Positions 26,447-36,124 of a DNA stretch of 64,000 nt are shown here, piece by piece. The notes beneath the pieces are model-generated. The model worked only from the letters and a program-made list of their open reading frames with translations. It searched no databases and was not told the DNA's origin. The position numbers were made by a program, and so were the translations under genes. Location: the NCBI GenBank assembly GCA_005776725.1, contig SXOO01000217.1, positions 1 through 64,000 on the forward strand, in the 5' to 3' direction. This stretch comes from Pseudomonadota bacterium (GTDB lineage Bacteria; Myxococcota_A; UBA9042; GCA-2863065). Numbering within the stretch: the first letter of the stretch is position 1; every line of letters starts with the position of its first letter.

Positions 26447-28186
26447 TCACTCGGGAGGCGGGGTGCAGCCGTCGACCCCGAGGGAGTCGGTGGTGACCGT
26501 GGGGTAGTCGCCCTGGAGCGGCAGCAGTGTGGGGTCGTGCAGCTCGAGCGGAGCCGTCCACGAGTCGTCCATGATCTCGGGCAGCTGCGTCAGCGTGAAG
26601 GCGTTCCAGTCGGTGCACCAGACGCCCGCGGCCTCGCGCAGCGACGTGCTGATGCTGGAGGTTGGCGTGCCCAGGTCGTAGAGGGCCACGTCGTCCTCGG
26701 CCGAGGCGCCCGCGAGGCCCGCAATGGCCCGCCCGAACTTCGAGTCGGCACCTCGACGCGTGAGGTAGATGACCCGGTCACACCCGGCGTTGCGCAGCGC
26801 CAGGACCGGGGCCAGGTCCGGCCAGCCGCCTGCAGAGATGTTGCCGTCCGGTAGCTCCTTGCCGCGCGAGAGCCCGGGCTCTGCGGGCGACATGGAGATC
26901 GCCAGGCGCCAGGTGGCGGGCCCCAGCGCCATGGCCTTCTGGCTCTTGAGATCAGGGAAGCCGAGGGCATTGTCGACCACCGGCTTCGTGTGTTTGCTCT
27001 GGCCCCAATACCCGGCCCGTACGTCCGCGAACGAGGGCTCGAACGCCCAGGTCCCCAGCGCCATGAAGTCTGCGTACGCCTTCTTCCACTGCGTCGCGGC
27101 GTTTCCCAGGAACACACTGGTGATCGCCATAGCGCGAAGCTTCGCGCCCACGGGCTCGTCGATGCGGTTCTTCGCGCTGTTCTCCTGCGGGATGAAGCCC
27201 GAGCGCCACGTGGCGAGGAGCTCGGCGAAGCGCGACCCGCAGGTCCCACTGCCGCCCAGGGGTAGCGCAGCGACCTCCGGCCACGGGAGCCCGCGGCCGG
27301 GCAGGGCGCACCCCGCCAGGATGGCCTCCCACTCCGGCAGGTCGACGGGGCCGTAGCCGGCGTAGAAGCTGCCGATCCGCCCCAGCTTCTCGGCGAAGCC
27401 CTCGAAGCTGACCACGCCCGGGCGCAGGAAGATCTCCGCCGAGTCGGCGCTGAACGCCCCGAAGGTGGAGAGCGCCGCCCAGACCATGGGCACGTAGGCG
27501 AGCGGGTCGTCGGACTCCGTGAGGAGGTCCAGGATCTCGGCGTTGATGATGTCCTTCACGTCGTCCGAGTCGAACAACGTGAGCAGGGCGTCCAGCGCCT
27601 GCTCGAGCTTGCCGTTGGCCACGGCTTCGCCCACGCCCTGGGCCTTGGCCTGCTCCACCAGCGCGAGCAGCACGCCCACGGCGACCGCTTCGTCGCGTTC
27701 GGTCATGGCCTGGATGTAGCCGTAGAGCGACTTGTACATGAAGCCGAGGCGCGCGCCGGCCTCGACCGGAGTGCACGCCTTCTTCGCGCAGGTCTTCACC
27801 GCGGGGTGGATGTGCATCGACTCCGTGAAGAAGGCCGTGATCGAGGCTGAGCTCCCTCCGGCGACCCCGTCCAAGGGGCCGAACGTCTCCACGATCCGCG
27901 CCATCGCCGCGAAGTGCGCCGTGATCAGCTCGCCGTTCCCGCGGATCGCCACACACAGCGTCTTCTTTGGCTCCGGCGGTTTCGGCGTGTCGGTGGACGT
28001 GGCGTCTGCCGGCGCCGGCGTGGTGTCTCGGGCGTCCTCCGGCGCCGGAGCGTCGTCGGGTAGCGGAGTGGTATCCAGGGCGCTCGGCGTGTCGGTGGGG
28101 CCGATGACGTCTGCCGCCGTGAGGGGCGTGCTCTGCGTGGTGGCCGCCTCGCAAGCTAGCGCCAGGAGCAAGACAAGGCGCTTCAT
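26447..28186 (-). CDS. Patatin-like phospholipase lipoprotein (atypical motifs)
   Basis: Signal MKRLVLLLALACEA; LCVAIRGNGELITAHFAAMARIVETFGPLDGVAGGSSASITAFF resembles the patatin nucleophile elbow; later ELPDGNISAGGWPDLAPVL resembles the DG[GA] dyad region. Confidence 0.65.
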   Translation of the reverse strand: MKRLVLLLALACEAATTQSTPLTAADVIGPTDTPSALDTTPLPDDAPAPEDARDTTPAPADATSTDTPKPPEPKKTLCVAIRGNGELITAHFAAMARIVETFGPLDGVAGGSSASITAFFTESMHIHPAVKTCAKKACTPVEAGARLGFMYKSLYGYIQAMTERDEAVAVGVLLALVEQAKAQGVGEAVANGKLEQALDALLTLFDSDDVKDIINAEILDLLTESDDPLAYVPMVWAALSTFGAFSADSAEIFLRPGVVSFEGFAEKLGRIGSFYAGYGPVDLPEWEAILAGCALPGRGLPWPEVAALPLGGSGTCGSRFAELLATWRSGFIPQENSAKNRIDEPVGAKLRAMAITSVFLGNAATQWKKAYADFMALGTWAFEPSFADVRAGYWGQSKHTKPVVDNALGFPDLKSQKAMALGPATWRLAISMSPAEPGLSRGKELPDGNISAGGWPDLAPVLALRNAGCDRVIYLTRRGADSKFGRAIAGLAGASAEDDVALYDLGTPTSSISTSLREAAGVWCTDWNAFTLTQLPEIMDDSWTAPLELHDPTLLPLQGDYPTVTTDSLGVDGCTPPPE

Positions 28187-29763
28187 ACGAGGTCCTCGAG
28201 GCCGTAGCCGGTCAGGCGGTTGTGGTAGTAGTACGCGAGCTCCTGCGAGTCGCACTGGATCCGGTCGCCTTCGCGCCACGCGGCGCGGTTGCGGTGGTAG
28301 CTGGCGAAGTAACGCAGCGCCTGTCCCACCACCTCATCCGCGCTCTTGCCCTCGAGATCGGGGGCCAGGCCAAGGCGCCCCGCGGCCGCACGCTCCCGGA
28401 TGCCCACGAGGAGGCGCTCCACGGCGGCGAGCACGTCCGACAAGACGAAGCCCGTGGGGCCTGCGCCCTCCTTGAGCACACGGTACAGGTCGGCGCCCGG
28501 GTGCTTCTTGCGGGTGAGGAGGTGGATGGCGAACGCCAGGACGTGGGTGCTCTGCATGCGGGCGATCCGCGCGAGAGAGCCCACCAGGTGATCCGCCAGC
28601 TCGCTGGTGTATTCGTGGTCACGCTGTGCGTCGTGGACCACTTTGCCGTCGCGCATCACGTAACGCGTGATGTCCACCGGCCGACCGCGTTGGTCCACGC
28701 TCCGCCCCTGGAAGTCGACGCGGTTGCCGAAGGGGTCCATCGGCTCGCCGAACGTGATGTGGATGCGGCTGTCGAGGGCCATCAGGTCGCGGAAGAACGA
28801 CGCGATCCGCTCGAGGCGGCTGAACTCGTCGTCGATGATGATGTACCGCGACTTGCCCACGTCCTTCAGGTAGTCCTCGATCAGCGTCTCCGCCTCGAGC
28901 ACCAGCCCATACGAGATGTCGCAGGGCACGAAGTAGAGGTTGGGCTGGCGCTTCCCGCTCTCGAGGTTGTGCTGGTACGCGGTGAGCGCCGAGCCGAGCA
29001 GGCCCTTCTTGAGTCGCCGCTCCACGCTCCCCGACCGTGAGCGAGTCCCCCCTGGGAAGAAGAGGTGATGGTAGCCGAGCTCCATCGTGTAGGTGGCGTA
29101 CTCCTTGAGCACGTCCTTGTAGAGCTCGGCCTTCTTGCGGCGGTCGATCCGGTACGCCCCGAGGTGGTTCATGAAGAAGCCTATGAGGCGGTTCGTGAAC
29201 AGGTTGAGTCCCGCGCCGTAGGTGAGCGGCGGGAGCCCCACGAGGTACGCGGTGTAGCCGAGCACGATCGAGTCGAGGTTCGAGAGGTGCGTGGGCGTGA
29301 CCACCACCGTCCCCTTCTGCGAGAGGCGCCGGACCGCCTCCGTCTCCCCGTGGATCGCCACGTTGTCGGCGAGGCGGAGCGCTTGCTTCGGGTCTTTGAG
29401 GGCGCGCACCGGATCCAGCGAGTTGAGCAGCAGCCCGAGCGCCGTGGGCACGGTGCTGGTGACGGCCCGGTACATCCGCGGATCGAACGAGCCCATGATG
29501 TCGTCTACGAAGCGAGCGATGACCTCCTTGCCCAGGTCGCGTAGCGCGGTGGGGTTGGCGGAGTCGAGGCGCTTCGCCACCTTGCCCCAGTAGGCCGGGT
29601 CGCCGCTCTCCCACTGATATCGGGGGCCATTGAGGCGCATGCGCTCGTGGTAGAGCGTGTCGGCGAGCACGTCGTGGAGGACGCCCGCCGGGCGCTTCTC
29701 GAGCTGGTCGAGGACCCGGCTCGTGACCTCGGTGCGGGTCAGCTGCTTGTGTTCGGCGCGCAA
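28183..29763 (-). CDS. PlsB-like glycerol-3-phosphate acyltransferase
   Basis: PTHLSNLDSIVLGY (acyltransferase H-x4-D-like block), GAYRIDRRKKAELYKDVLKEYATYTMELGYHHLFFPGGTRSRSG. TTG start 29763 preceded by GAGGAG; 4-nt overlap with the next gene. Confidence 0.85.
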   Translation of the reverse strand: MRAEHKQLTRTEVTSRVLDQLEKRPAGVLHDVLADTLYHERMRLNGPRYQWESGDPAYWGKVAKRLDSANPTALRDLGKEVIARFVDDIMGSFDPRMYRAVTSTVPTALGLLLNSLDPVRALKDPKQALRLADNVAIHGETEAVRRLSQKGTVVVTPTHLSNLDSIVLGYTAYLVGLPPLTYGAGLNLFTNRLIGFFMNHLGAYRIDRRKKAELYKDVLKEYATYTMELGYHHLFFPGGTRSRSGSVERRLKKGLLGSALTAYQHNLESGKRQPNLYFVPCDISYGLVLEAETLIEDYLKDVGKSRYIIIDDEFSRLERIASFFRDLMALDSRIHITFGEPMDPFGNRVDFQGRSVDQRGRPVDITRYVMRDGKVVHDAQRDHEYTSELADHLVGSLARIARMQSTHVLAFAIHLLTRKKHPGADLYRVLKEGAGPTGFVLSDVLAAVERLLVGIRERAAAGRLGLAPDLEGKSADEVVGQALRYFASYHRNRAAWREGDRIQCDSQELAYYYHNRLTGYGLEDLV

Positions 29764-29807
29764 GGGCAGAGCTCCTCGAGGTGAAACGGGCTCAGGGGCG
29801 CCCAACT

Positions 29808-31856
29808 CTAACGCGGTTCGAGGTGATTCCGGAACTCGCGGGTGGCCACGAGCAGCTCTCGCACCCGCGCTACCTCGCCCGGGTTCGCGCCGCGGGCCGA
29901 GGCCACCTCGAGCACGCGCTCTGCGTCCGTGAAGCGCCCGAGGGCGATCTGCGCCTCCGCCGCGCGCAGGGCGGTGTCTGCCCCGGCGCCCGCGTCGAGC
30001 TGGCGGCGCGTCTCCAGAATGGCGCCCTCGTAGTCCCCTGCTACGAAGCGATGAAACGCAGCCTGAGGGCCTTCGAGCGCGCCCGCGGGGACCAGCCGAT
30101 TCGCCGCAGCCCACTCCGGGGCGCGGGCGAGCACGGCGCCGACGTCCAGGCCGGCGGCGCGGTCGAAGGCCACGCCGTGACGCGCCCAGTACATCGCGAC
30201 CCGGTTGAAGTTGGCGTCGTTCCGCGGGTGGTCCCGCAGGTAGATCGCGAAGCCCGCCGACCGGTAGACGAGGCGCCACCACGGCACGCCTTCGAGGTGG
30301 CGCAGCGTCGCGGTGGCGACGTAGGGCCACCCCGGTCCGCCCACACCGAAGAAGATGTCGACCCCGTAGTCCTCGAGCAGCTCGAGGTACGGGCGCCCGT
30401 CGGTGGGGCGCACCCCGCCGCTCTCGATCACGTCGTAGTCCTTGGCCACCGCGGCGGAGTAGTGCTCCGTACGACCGTCGATGAACGTCCGAATCCGCGG
30501 CGCGAGGTGGTAACCGAGGTAGGCGCCCAGCGTGTAGTTGTTGAACATCCGGCCTTCGACGCCCGCCTCGGAGAGGAACGTGGCGCCTTCGCCCGCGAAC
30601 GACGTGTGGTTCACGGCCGTGCGGAGATACAGGCCCGGGTCGGCGGGACGCCCGCCGGCCGGCCAGCCCGGCACGTCGCTCATGAGGAGCAGCCAGAACC
30701 CGTAAGTGGGGAGGGCGGCCACGAGGCTGAGCGCCCCTCCCGCGGCCGGGGCGTGGAGTGTGGGCGCGAGCCTCCCGGCCACGCGCGTGGCGTACAGGAG
30801 GGGCAGGAACGACAGCCACATGAAGCGGAACGAGATGAGGTAAGCGGCAGCCCCTGCGATCCCCATGAGGACCGCGGGAAGGTCGAGCAGACGGCCGGCC
30901 TCCGAGGGCGGCGTCGCCACGGACGCCCCGGTCGTGGAGGGGGGTGAGTTGCCGGCGGGCCGCGCTGCCCGAGCGGCCGCCACGGCCGCCGCCCCGAACA
31001 GCAGCAGCACCAGCCCGCCACAGAGCCAGCCGAGGCCGGACAGCATTGGGCTGTTGTCGCTGGGATCCAGGGGGTTGAAGGGGTACCAGTCGTCGACGAC
31101 GTCCCAGATCGCGTGCTCACTCTGCGACGTGAAGAACGTCACGTGCTGCGCGAGGCCTCGTGGGTTGAGCGCGGTGACCAGGACGCCCAGGCCGATGAAC
31201 GTGGCCAGCGCGCGGAACACCTCGCGGGGTCGCGGGTCCTCCGGCGTTCCCGGTGGCCGCGTCTCCAGGCGCTCCAGCAGCGCCCCCAGCGCCCCCGCGC
31301 CCGCGACAGCGAAAGCGATGAGGAAGAGCGAGTGCGCGTTCACCCAGAACACGGCCACCGCCAGCGCCATCGCCAGCTGCGCCCGTCGAGTCCGCTGCGG
31401 ATCCTCGAGCACCCAGCCGTAGATCAGCAGCGCCGCGAGGATAGAGAAGAGATCGGCGCGGGTTTGATAGAGGCGCGGGTAGGTCAACACCGCCCAGAGC
31501 ACGAAGCCCAGTGATGCCAACCCGGCGCCCCCGGCGGCTCGGCGGAAGAGCCGCCAAGCGAGCGCGAGGATGGCCACCACCAGGACGGCGTGAAACGCCC
31601 GCAGCCCCTGGAAGCCGAGCTGGTCCTGGACGAGGTAGTAGAGCACCTCGCTCAGCCACTCATGGGGCGTGGGCTTCACGTCCCCGTGCGTGAACAGCAT
31701 CGGCTCGCTCTGCGCCAACGGCCCCTCGGCCGCGTAGAGCTCCCCCATCTTCAGGTAGTACCAGTTGTCCGCCGTGGCGAGCGGGCGGGCAGACAGGAGC
31801 AGGATCAACACGGCCGCCCCGAGAGCGGCGAGGGCGGCCACGGCGCGGGTGATCAC
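29808..31856 (-). CDS. Polytopic membrane protein with GT-C-like features and C-terminal helical repeats
   Basis: ADNWYYLKMGELYAAEGPLAQSEPMLFTHGDVKPTPHEWLSEVLYYLVQDQLG followed by many TM segments; TPR-like C-terminus. Confidence 0.75.
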   Translation of the reverse strand: MITRAVAALAALGAAVLILLLSARPLATADNWYYLKMGELYAAEGPLAQSEPMLFTHGDVKPTPHEWLSEVLYYLVQDQLGFQGLRAFHAVLVVAILALAWRLFRRAAGGAGLASLGFVLWAVLTYPRLYQTRADLFSILAALLIYGWVLEDPQRTRRAQLAMALAVAVFWVNAHSLFLIAFAVAGAGALGALLERLETRPPGTPEDPRPREVFRALATFIGLGVLVTALNPRGLAQHVTFFTSQSEHAIWDVVDDWYPFNPLDPSDNSPMLSGLGWLCGGLVLLLFGAAAVAAARAARPAGNSPPSTTGASVATPPSEAGRLLDLPAVLMGIAGAAAYLISFRFMWLSFLPLLYATRVAGRLAPTLHAPAAGGALSLVAALPTYGFWLLLMSDVPGWPAGGRPADPGLYLRTAVNHTSFAGEGATFLSEAGVEGRMFNNYTLGAYLGYHLAPRIRTFIDGRTEHYSAAVAKDYDVIESGGVRPTDGRPYLELLEDYGVDIFFGVGGPGWPYVATATLRHLEGVPWWRLVYRSAGFAIYLRDHPRNDANFNRVAMYWARHGVAFDRAAGLDVGAVLARAPEWAAANRLVPAGALEGPQAAFHRFVAGDYEGAILETRRQLDAGAGADTALRAAEAQIALGRFTDAERVLEVASARGANPGEVARVRELLVATREFRNHLEPR

Positions 31857-31858
31857 GT

Positions 31859-32938
31859 TCAGCTGAGCTCGATCCGCTTCTGGACGATCTTCGCGAGGTC
31901 GGCCTCGCCCAGGCCCAGCCGCGCGGCGCCCTCGATGAACTTCGGGGCGCGGGTCCCGTCGCGGTCAACGAAGACGCTCTTCAGCCCCTTCGCCTCGCGG
32001 ATGGTCTCGATCCAGTCCAGGATCACGCGGTCCATCGCCACCGGATCGGTGGAGACCGCGATCTCGTTCTTCGCCTCACGGAACCGCTTGTCCTGGGGCC
32101 CCCCGTGGTAGAGCACGCGCAGCGCGTCGCAGATCACGAGGCGCACCTTGCCGCCCAGCTGCTCGTGGTTGTAGACCCGGGCCACGTTGCAGATTCCGTC
32201 GTGGAAGCAGGCGGTCTTGCACTTCTCCCGGCTGCAGTGGAAGTGCGGGACGGTCTCGATGTTGCCGTAAGCGACGTTCTTCAGGGCGCCCGTCACCCCG
32301 GTGAGATCGTGGTCCTTCGGGACGCAGACGTTGATGACGGCGGTGACCTTGCGGGCGATCTTGGCGAGCCGCGCCTCGGAGAGATCGCCTCGCCGGTTGC
32401 GGCCGTCGACGGGTGTTGCGTCGTCTTCGTAGCCGAGGGTCTTGTGGTAGTGCACCGGGAAGTTCCCGGGTTTGCCCTTCATACCGGGGCCCAGCGCGCG
32501 GAACCCGCCAGTCTTCATCCGCGACCCATACTGGTCGTAGATGATCACGTTCTCCTTCGGGACGCCGGCGGCGTGCACTGCCTCGGCCACCGCGAACGCG
32601 GTCGCGGGATGTACGGACGAGTGCGGCGACCCGAGCGTGTTGATCTTCACGCCCACCACGTCGCCAGGCTTCACGAAGCGCGCCATGGCCGCGCCGGGCG
32701 TGGCTTCGCCCGTGAACTCGGTGAGGGCGCGCGCCACCATGACGCGGACCACCTCTTCGTTGGTCTTGATCACCTCGCTGGTGGCGCCCGGGTGAAAGAC
32801 CCGGAGCACGAAGCCCTTCCCGGGGGTGGCGGCTTGCGCAGTAGCGGGCACGCCCAACACGGTGGTGGCCGCCAGCGTGGCGGTGGCCCGGGTCAGGAAG
32901 TCTCGGCGGCTCTGCGCGGGCGCGGGGATCTCGGTCAC
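31859..32938 (-). CDS. DUF362-family protein with Tat signal
   Basis: SRRDFLTRATATLAATTVLG Tat motif; PGDVVGVKINTL...ENVIIYDQYGSRMKTGG...INVCVPKDHDLTGVTGALKNVAYG typical of DUF362. Confidence 0.85.
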   Translation of the reverse strand: MTEIPAPAQSRRDFLTRATATLAATTVLGVPATAQAATPGKGFVLRVFHPGATSEVIKTNEEVVRVMVARALTEFTGEATPGAAMARFVKPGDVVGVKINTLGSPHSSVHPATAFAVAEAVHAAGVPKENVIIYDQYGSRMKTGGFRALGPGMKGKPGNFPVHYHKTLGYEDDATPVDGRNRRGDLSEARLAKIARKVTAVINVCVPKDHDLTGVTGALKNVAYGNIETVPHFHCSREKCKTACFHDGICNVARVYNHEQLGGKVRLVICDALRVLYHGGPQDKRFREAKNEIAVSTDPVAMDRVILDWIETIREAKGLKSVFVDRDGTRAPKFIEGAARLGLGEADLAKIVQKRIELS

Positions 32939-33016
32939 GTGGGCTCCCTCCGGTGGTCCCGGAAGATGCCATAGACGCGTGGGAGGTGCGACCCCCGGCC
33001 CGGCCCGGTCTCCGGC

Positions 33017-33238
33017 TTACGCCGCTTGTGCCCCGAGGCCCTGCCCCATGCGACGCTCGAGCTCACCGGCGCTCGGCATCCGGGTGGGGTGCGCGCCGAA
33101 GGCGTCCTCGAGGGCGCTCACGAGCAGCGCGGTGGCGTCCGTATCGTTTCCGGTGAGCTGTCCGGCCTGAACGTACGCGCGGGCCAGGATCGCTTCGAAG
33201 GCGCTGATCACGGTCATCGGGGTGAGCTCGGCGTTCAT
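33017..33238 (-). CDS. Small (73-aa) hypothetical protein
   Basis: MNAELTPMTVISAFEAILARAYVQAGQLTGNDTDATALLVSALEDAFGAHPTRMPSAGELERRMGQGLGAQAA; strong GGAGGAATCTCATG ribosome-binding context. Confidence 0.65.
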   Translation of the reverse strand: MNAELTPMTVISAFEAILARAYVQAGQLTGNDTDATALLVSALEDAFGAHPTRMPSAGELERRMGQGLGAQAA

Positions 33239-33490
33239 GAGATTCCTCCAGTGGAAACAGGGTCGGGACACTTCCCTAGCAGGCGGCGTGCCAGCGCGCT
33301 GCACGGCCGCCGATCCGATGATGACGCGGCCTGACCAGGCCTCGGGAGGCCGCCTCTGTGAAAAAACGACTCCGGCGTGCCACAGGGCTGTGTCATTTTG
33401 TCTTCGCCGCCCGATCGTCCGGGTCGCGAGCCCCTTCGCGGCTCTGGCGCCTTGCTTGCCTTCTCCCGAGGACGCTTCAGAATCGCCCAA

Positions 33491-34372
33491 GTGTTGGACG
33501 AGCCCCTCCTCAAGTTCCTCGAGCTCTGCCGTGTGCGCCTGGGCGCCGACGATGTCCGCGCGGAGATCGGAGGCCGCGAGCCCACGGGTGCCGGCCTCCT
33601 CCACGCCCCGCTCAAGCCCAATGTCCGTGTTGTGGCCGTGTTCGATGCGCCGCTCCTCGACGGCACCCGGCTGCAGGAGCGCCTCGACGGGCTAGTCGCT
33701 GCCTACGCGGGTTGGCTGGCCTCGGAGGCGCCCGAGCGGGCGCTGCCAGTCGACATTCACGGGGGGCAACCCGCTGCCGCCCTCGAGGCTGCGCTTCACG
33801 CGCTGATGACCCGAACGCAGGCGATCCGAGCCATGGTGGTGGACGAGCAGTCGCCCATCGTCTGGGGCACGTCGCACCCTGACGCGCTGCCCACGGACAT
33901 CGCCACAGCCAGCTCCCTCGCGCACACGGCGGCGGCCTTGGCGCGCGTCGGACTCGACCTGGCGGTGCTGCTCACGGAGTCCGCCGCCGACACGGAGACC
34001 GCGCTTGCGGGCTCGCTGCTCTCTCCCGCGGAGAAGCGGGGCATCCACGGCGTGGTATCGGGCCTCCTCGAGCACGGCGTGCTGAAGACGCGAGCGGACT
34101 GGACCCACGACATCCTCGCTGCGCGAGCGATCGTGGCCACCCGCCGGCAGCGCGACGTGAGCCTGGTGCGCGAGCCTCCGCTCGGGGTCGTGGCCAAGGG
34201 CTTCGCAAACATCTACCGGCTGCTGCTGGTCTTCGAGGGGCGCTTCTCGCCCCTCCAGGCCGAGGCGGCGATCATCCAGGCCGTCCCGGCAATCGAGGGC
34301 CTGGTCACGCGCCTCCCGCCGGTGGACCCGGCGCCGGGTGGCGGCAAAGTAGTGGCTCTCCGCTCGCGTTGA
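33491..34372 (+). CDS. Hypothetical protein
   Basis: ORF trimmed to GTG 33491 ([28 protein letters not shown]...); no recognised family. Confidence 0.6.
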   Translation: MLDEPLLKFLELCRVRLGADDVRAEIGGREPTGAGLLHAPLKPNVRVVAVFDAPLLDGTRLQERLDGLVAAYAGWLASEAPERALPVDIHGGQPAAALEAALHALMTRTQAIRAMVVDEQSPIVWGTSHPDALPTDIATASSLAHTAAALARVGLDLAVLLTESAADTETALAGSLLSPAEKRGIHGVVSGLLEHGVLKTRADWTHDILAARAIVATRRQRDVSLVREPPLGVVAKGFANIYRLLLVFEGRFSPLQAEAAIIQAVPAIEGLVTRLPPVDPAPGGGKVVALRSR

Positions 34373-34424
34373 GGCCAGGCGCACAAGCGGTTATAAGCGC
34401 GGCCCACAGCCTCGGAGCCGCACC

Positions 34425-35069
34425 ATGAAGTTCTTCATCGACACCGCCGACATCGCCCAAATTCGTGAAGCCGTCTCGTGGGGGATCTGCGACGGGGTCA
34501 CCACCAACCCGTCCCTGGTCGCCAAGACCAAGAAGCCGCTTGCACAAGTGATCGAAGAGATCACCAGCGTGGTCGACGGACCGATCTCGATCGAGGTCAC
34601 CGCGCTCGACTTCGAAGGCATGATGAGCGAGGCCCGCCGGATCGCCGCGATCAAGAGCAACGTCGTGGTCAAGATCCCGCTCACCAAGGCGGGCATCCAG
34701 GCCACGAAGGCCTGCAGCGACGCCGGGATCAAGACCAACGTCACCCTCTGCTTCTCGGCCGCTCAAGCGCGGCTCGCGGCCAAGGCGGGCGCCACCTACA
34801 TCTCGCCGTTCATCGGGCGGCTCGACGATGTGGCGAACGAGGGCATGCAGATCATCGAAGACATCACCACGATCTACGGCAACTACGGCTTCGACACCCA
34901 GGTGCTCGTGGCCAGTGTACGCCACCCGATCCACGTGGTTCAGGCCGCCCGCCTCGGCGCCGATGTGTGCACGGTGCCGTTCGACGTGCTCGACAAGCTG
35001 TTCCTGCACCCGCTCACCGACATCGGGCTCGCGAAGTTCATGGAAGACTGGAAGAAGGTCCCCACCTGA
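34425..35069 (+). CDS. Transaldolase (TalC/FSA-like, ~214 aa)
   Basis: [35 protein letters not shown]...[54 protein letters not shown]. Confidence 0.97.
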   Translation: MKFFIDTADIAQIREAVSWGICDGVTTNPSLVAKTKKPLAQVIEEITSVVDGPISIEVTALDFEGMMSEARRIAAIKSNVVVKIPLTKAGIQATKACSDAGIKTNVTLCFSAAQARLAAKAGATYISPFIGRLDDVANEGMQIIEDITTIYGNYGFDTQVLVASVRHPIHVVQAARLGADVCTVPFDVLDKLFLHPLTDIGLAKFMEDWKKVPT

Positions 35070-35072
35070 GCC

Positions 35073-36053
35073 GTGGCTGAGCCGGCCCCACCGCCTTTCG
35101 ACGCCGCCGTGCGGCTCGACGCATGGGAGCCGGACTACGGTCCGGAGGTCGCGTTCGACGCCGAGACGCCCCCGCTCGGCCGCGTCGACCTCACCGTGGA
35201 GCGCGCCGACTGGGCGCCCGTGCTCCCGCCGCCTGGCGGTCCGCGCCGCCAGATCGTCTTCGTCGATGGCGTTCGCCGCCTGGAGACCCGCCTCATCGTA
35301 CCTGCGCCCGCGGGCGTGGCGCACGGCGTCCTCGGAAGCTGCGCCGCCGGTGTCGTGCGTGTGGGCGAGGGGGCCGCGTTCGGGGAGTCTGTCATCCGCC
35401 GCGTCCTGCTCACCGGAGGCGGCGTGCTAGGCCGCCACGGGCGGATCGCGCCTGACCTGGTGTTCGAGCCGGAGAGCGTGGAGGCGTATGACCGCGAGGC
35501 CCCGGTGATCGCGTTCCACACGGCCATGCGCTCGCTCGAAGCCGGCATCGCCCACGCCCTGCTCGCCGCCGGCGAGCTCGTGGTGCTGGATGGTCCGCTC
35601 ACCTTCGACACCACCACGCCCGGTGGCGTCGGCCTGATCAAGCGCCTCACCAACCTGCACCTCGAGCCTGACCGCGCTGGCCTCCTCGAGCGGCTCCCGG
35701 TGGGCGCCCGCACCCCGATGTTCACCCTCGACTCGGGGGGCCGCTACGGTCGCCTCGCCTGGTACCTGCGGCTCTCCGACCCGCTGCTGGGGATGACCCG
35801 GCTCGGCGGTGTGGTTCGCCTGGAGGTGCTCGAGGGGCTCGGCCTCGAAGCGGCGCGCGCCCTCGCGGGGCTCACGGCGGTGGCGTTGCCCGGCCTGGCG
35901 TCGACCTTGGCGCGCGACGCACGCGCACCGGCGAATCTCCTGCCCGTTGGAGCCCTGGAGTCGCGGCTCCGCCACTCGCTGGGCGACCCGGAGCTCATCC
36001 GGAGGCGGATCTGGGCCGCCTTCGCGCGATGGGACGTGGCTTCGGGCGCTTGA
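35073..36053 (+). CDS. NurA-like nuclease-domain protein
   Basis: IVFVDGVRRLETRL and ELVVLDGPL resemble the NurA acidic motifs; ANLLPVGALESRLRHSLGD C-terminus. GTG start. Confidence 0.5.
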   Translation: MAEPAPPPFDAAVRLDAWEPDYGPEVAFDAETPPLGRVDLTVERADWAPVLPPPGGPRRQIVFVDGVRRLETRLIVPAPAGVAHGVLGSCAAGVVRVGEGAAFGESVIRRVLLTGGGVLGRHGRIAPDLVFEPESVEAYDREAPVIAFHTAMRSLEAGIAHALLAAGELVVLDGPLTFDTTTPGGVGLIKRLTNLHLEPDRAGLLERLPVGARTPMFTLDSGGRYGRLAWYLRLSDPLLGMTRLGGVVRLEVLEGLGLEAARALAGLTAVALPGLASTLARDARAPANLLPVGALESRLRHSLGDPELIRRRIWAAFARWDVASGA

Positions 36054-36124
36054 TCCCGCCCCGCTTGGCACCTACCATCCTCGGGTCCCGCGCCCGCCTG
36101 GCCGCGACGCCCTGGAGGCCCCTG

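Noticed and set aside
33381-33400. Possible terminator CACAGGGCTGTG followed by TCATTTTGTCTT
   Set aside because: Usable stem is only 4 bp with a 4-nt loop, and it lies upstream of a gene rather than after one.
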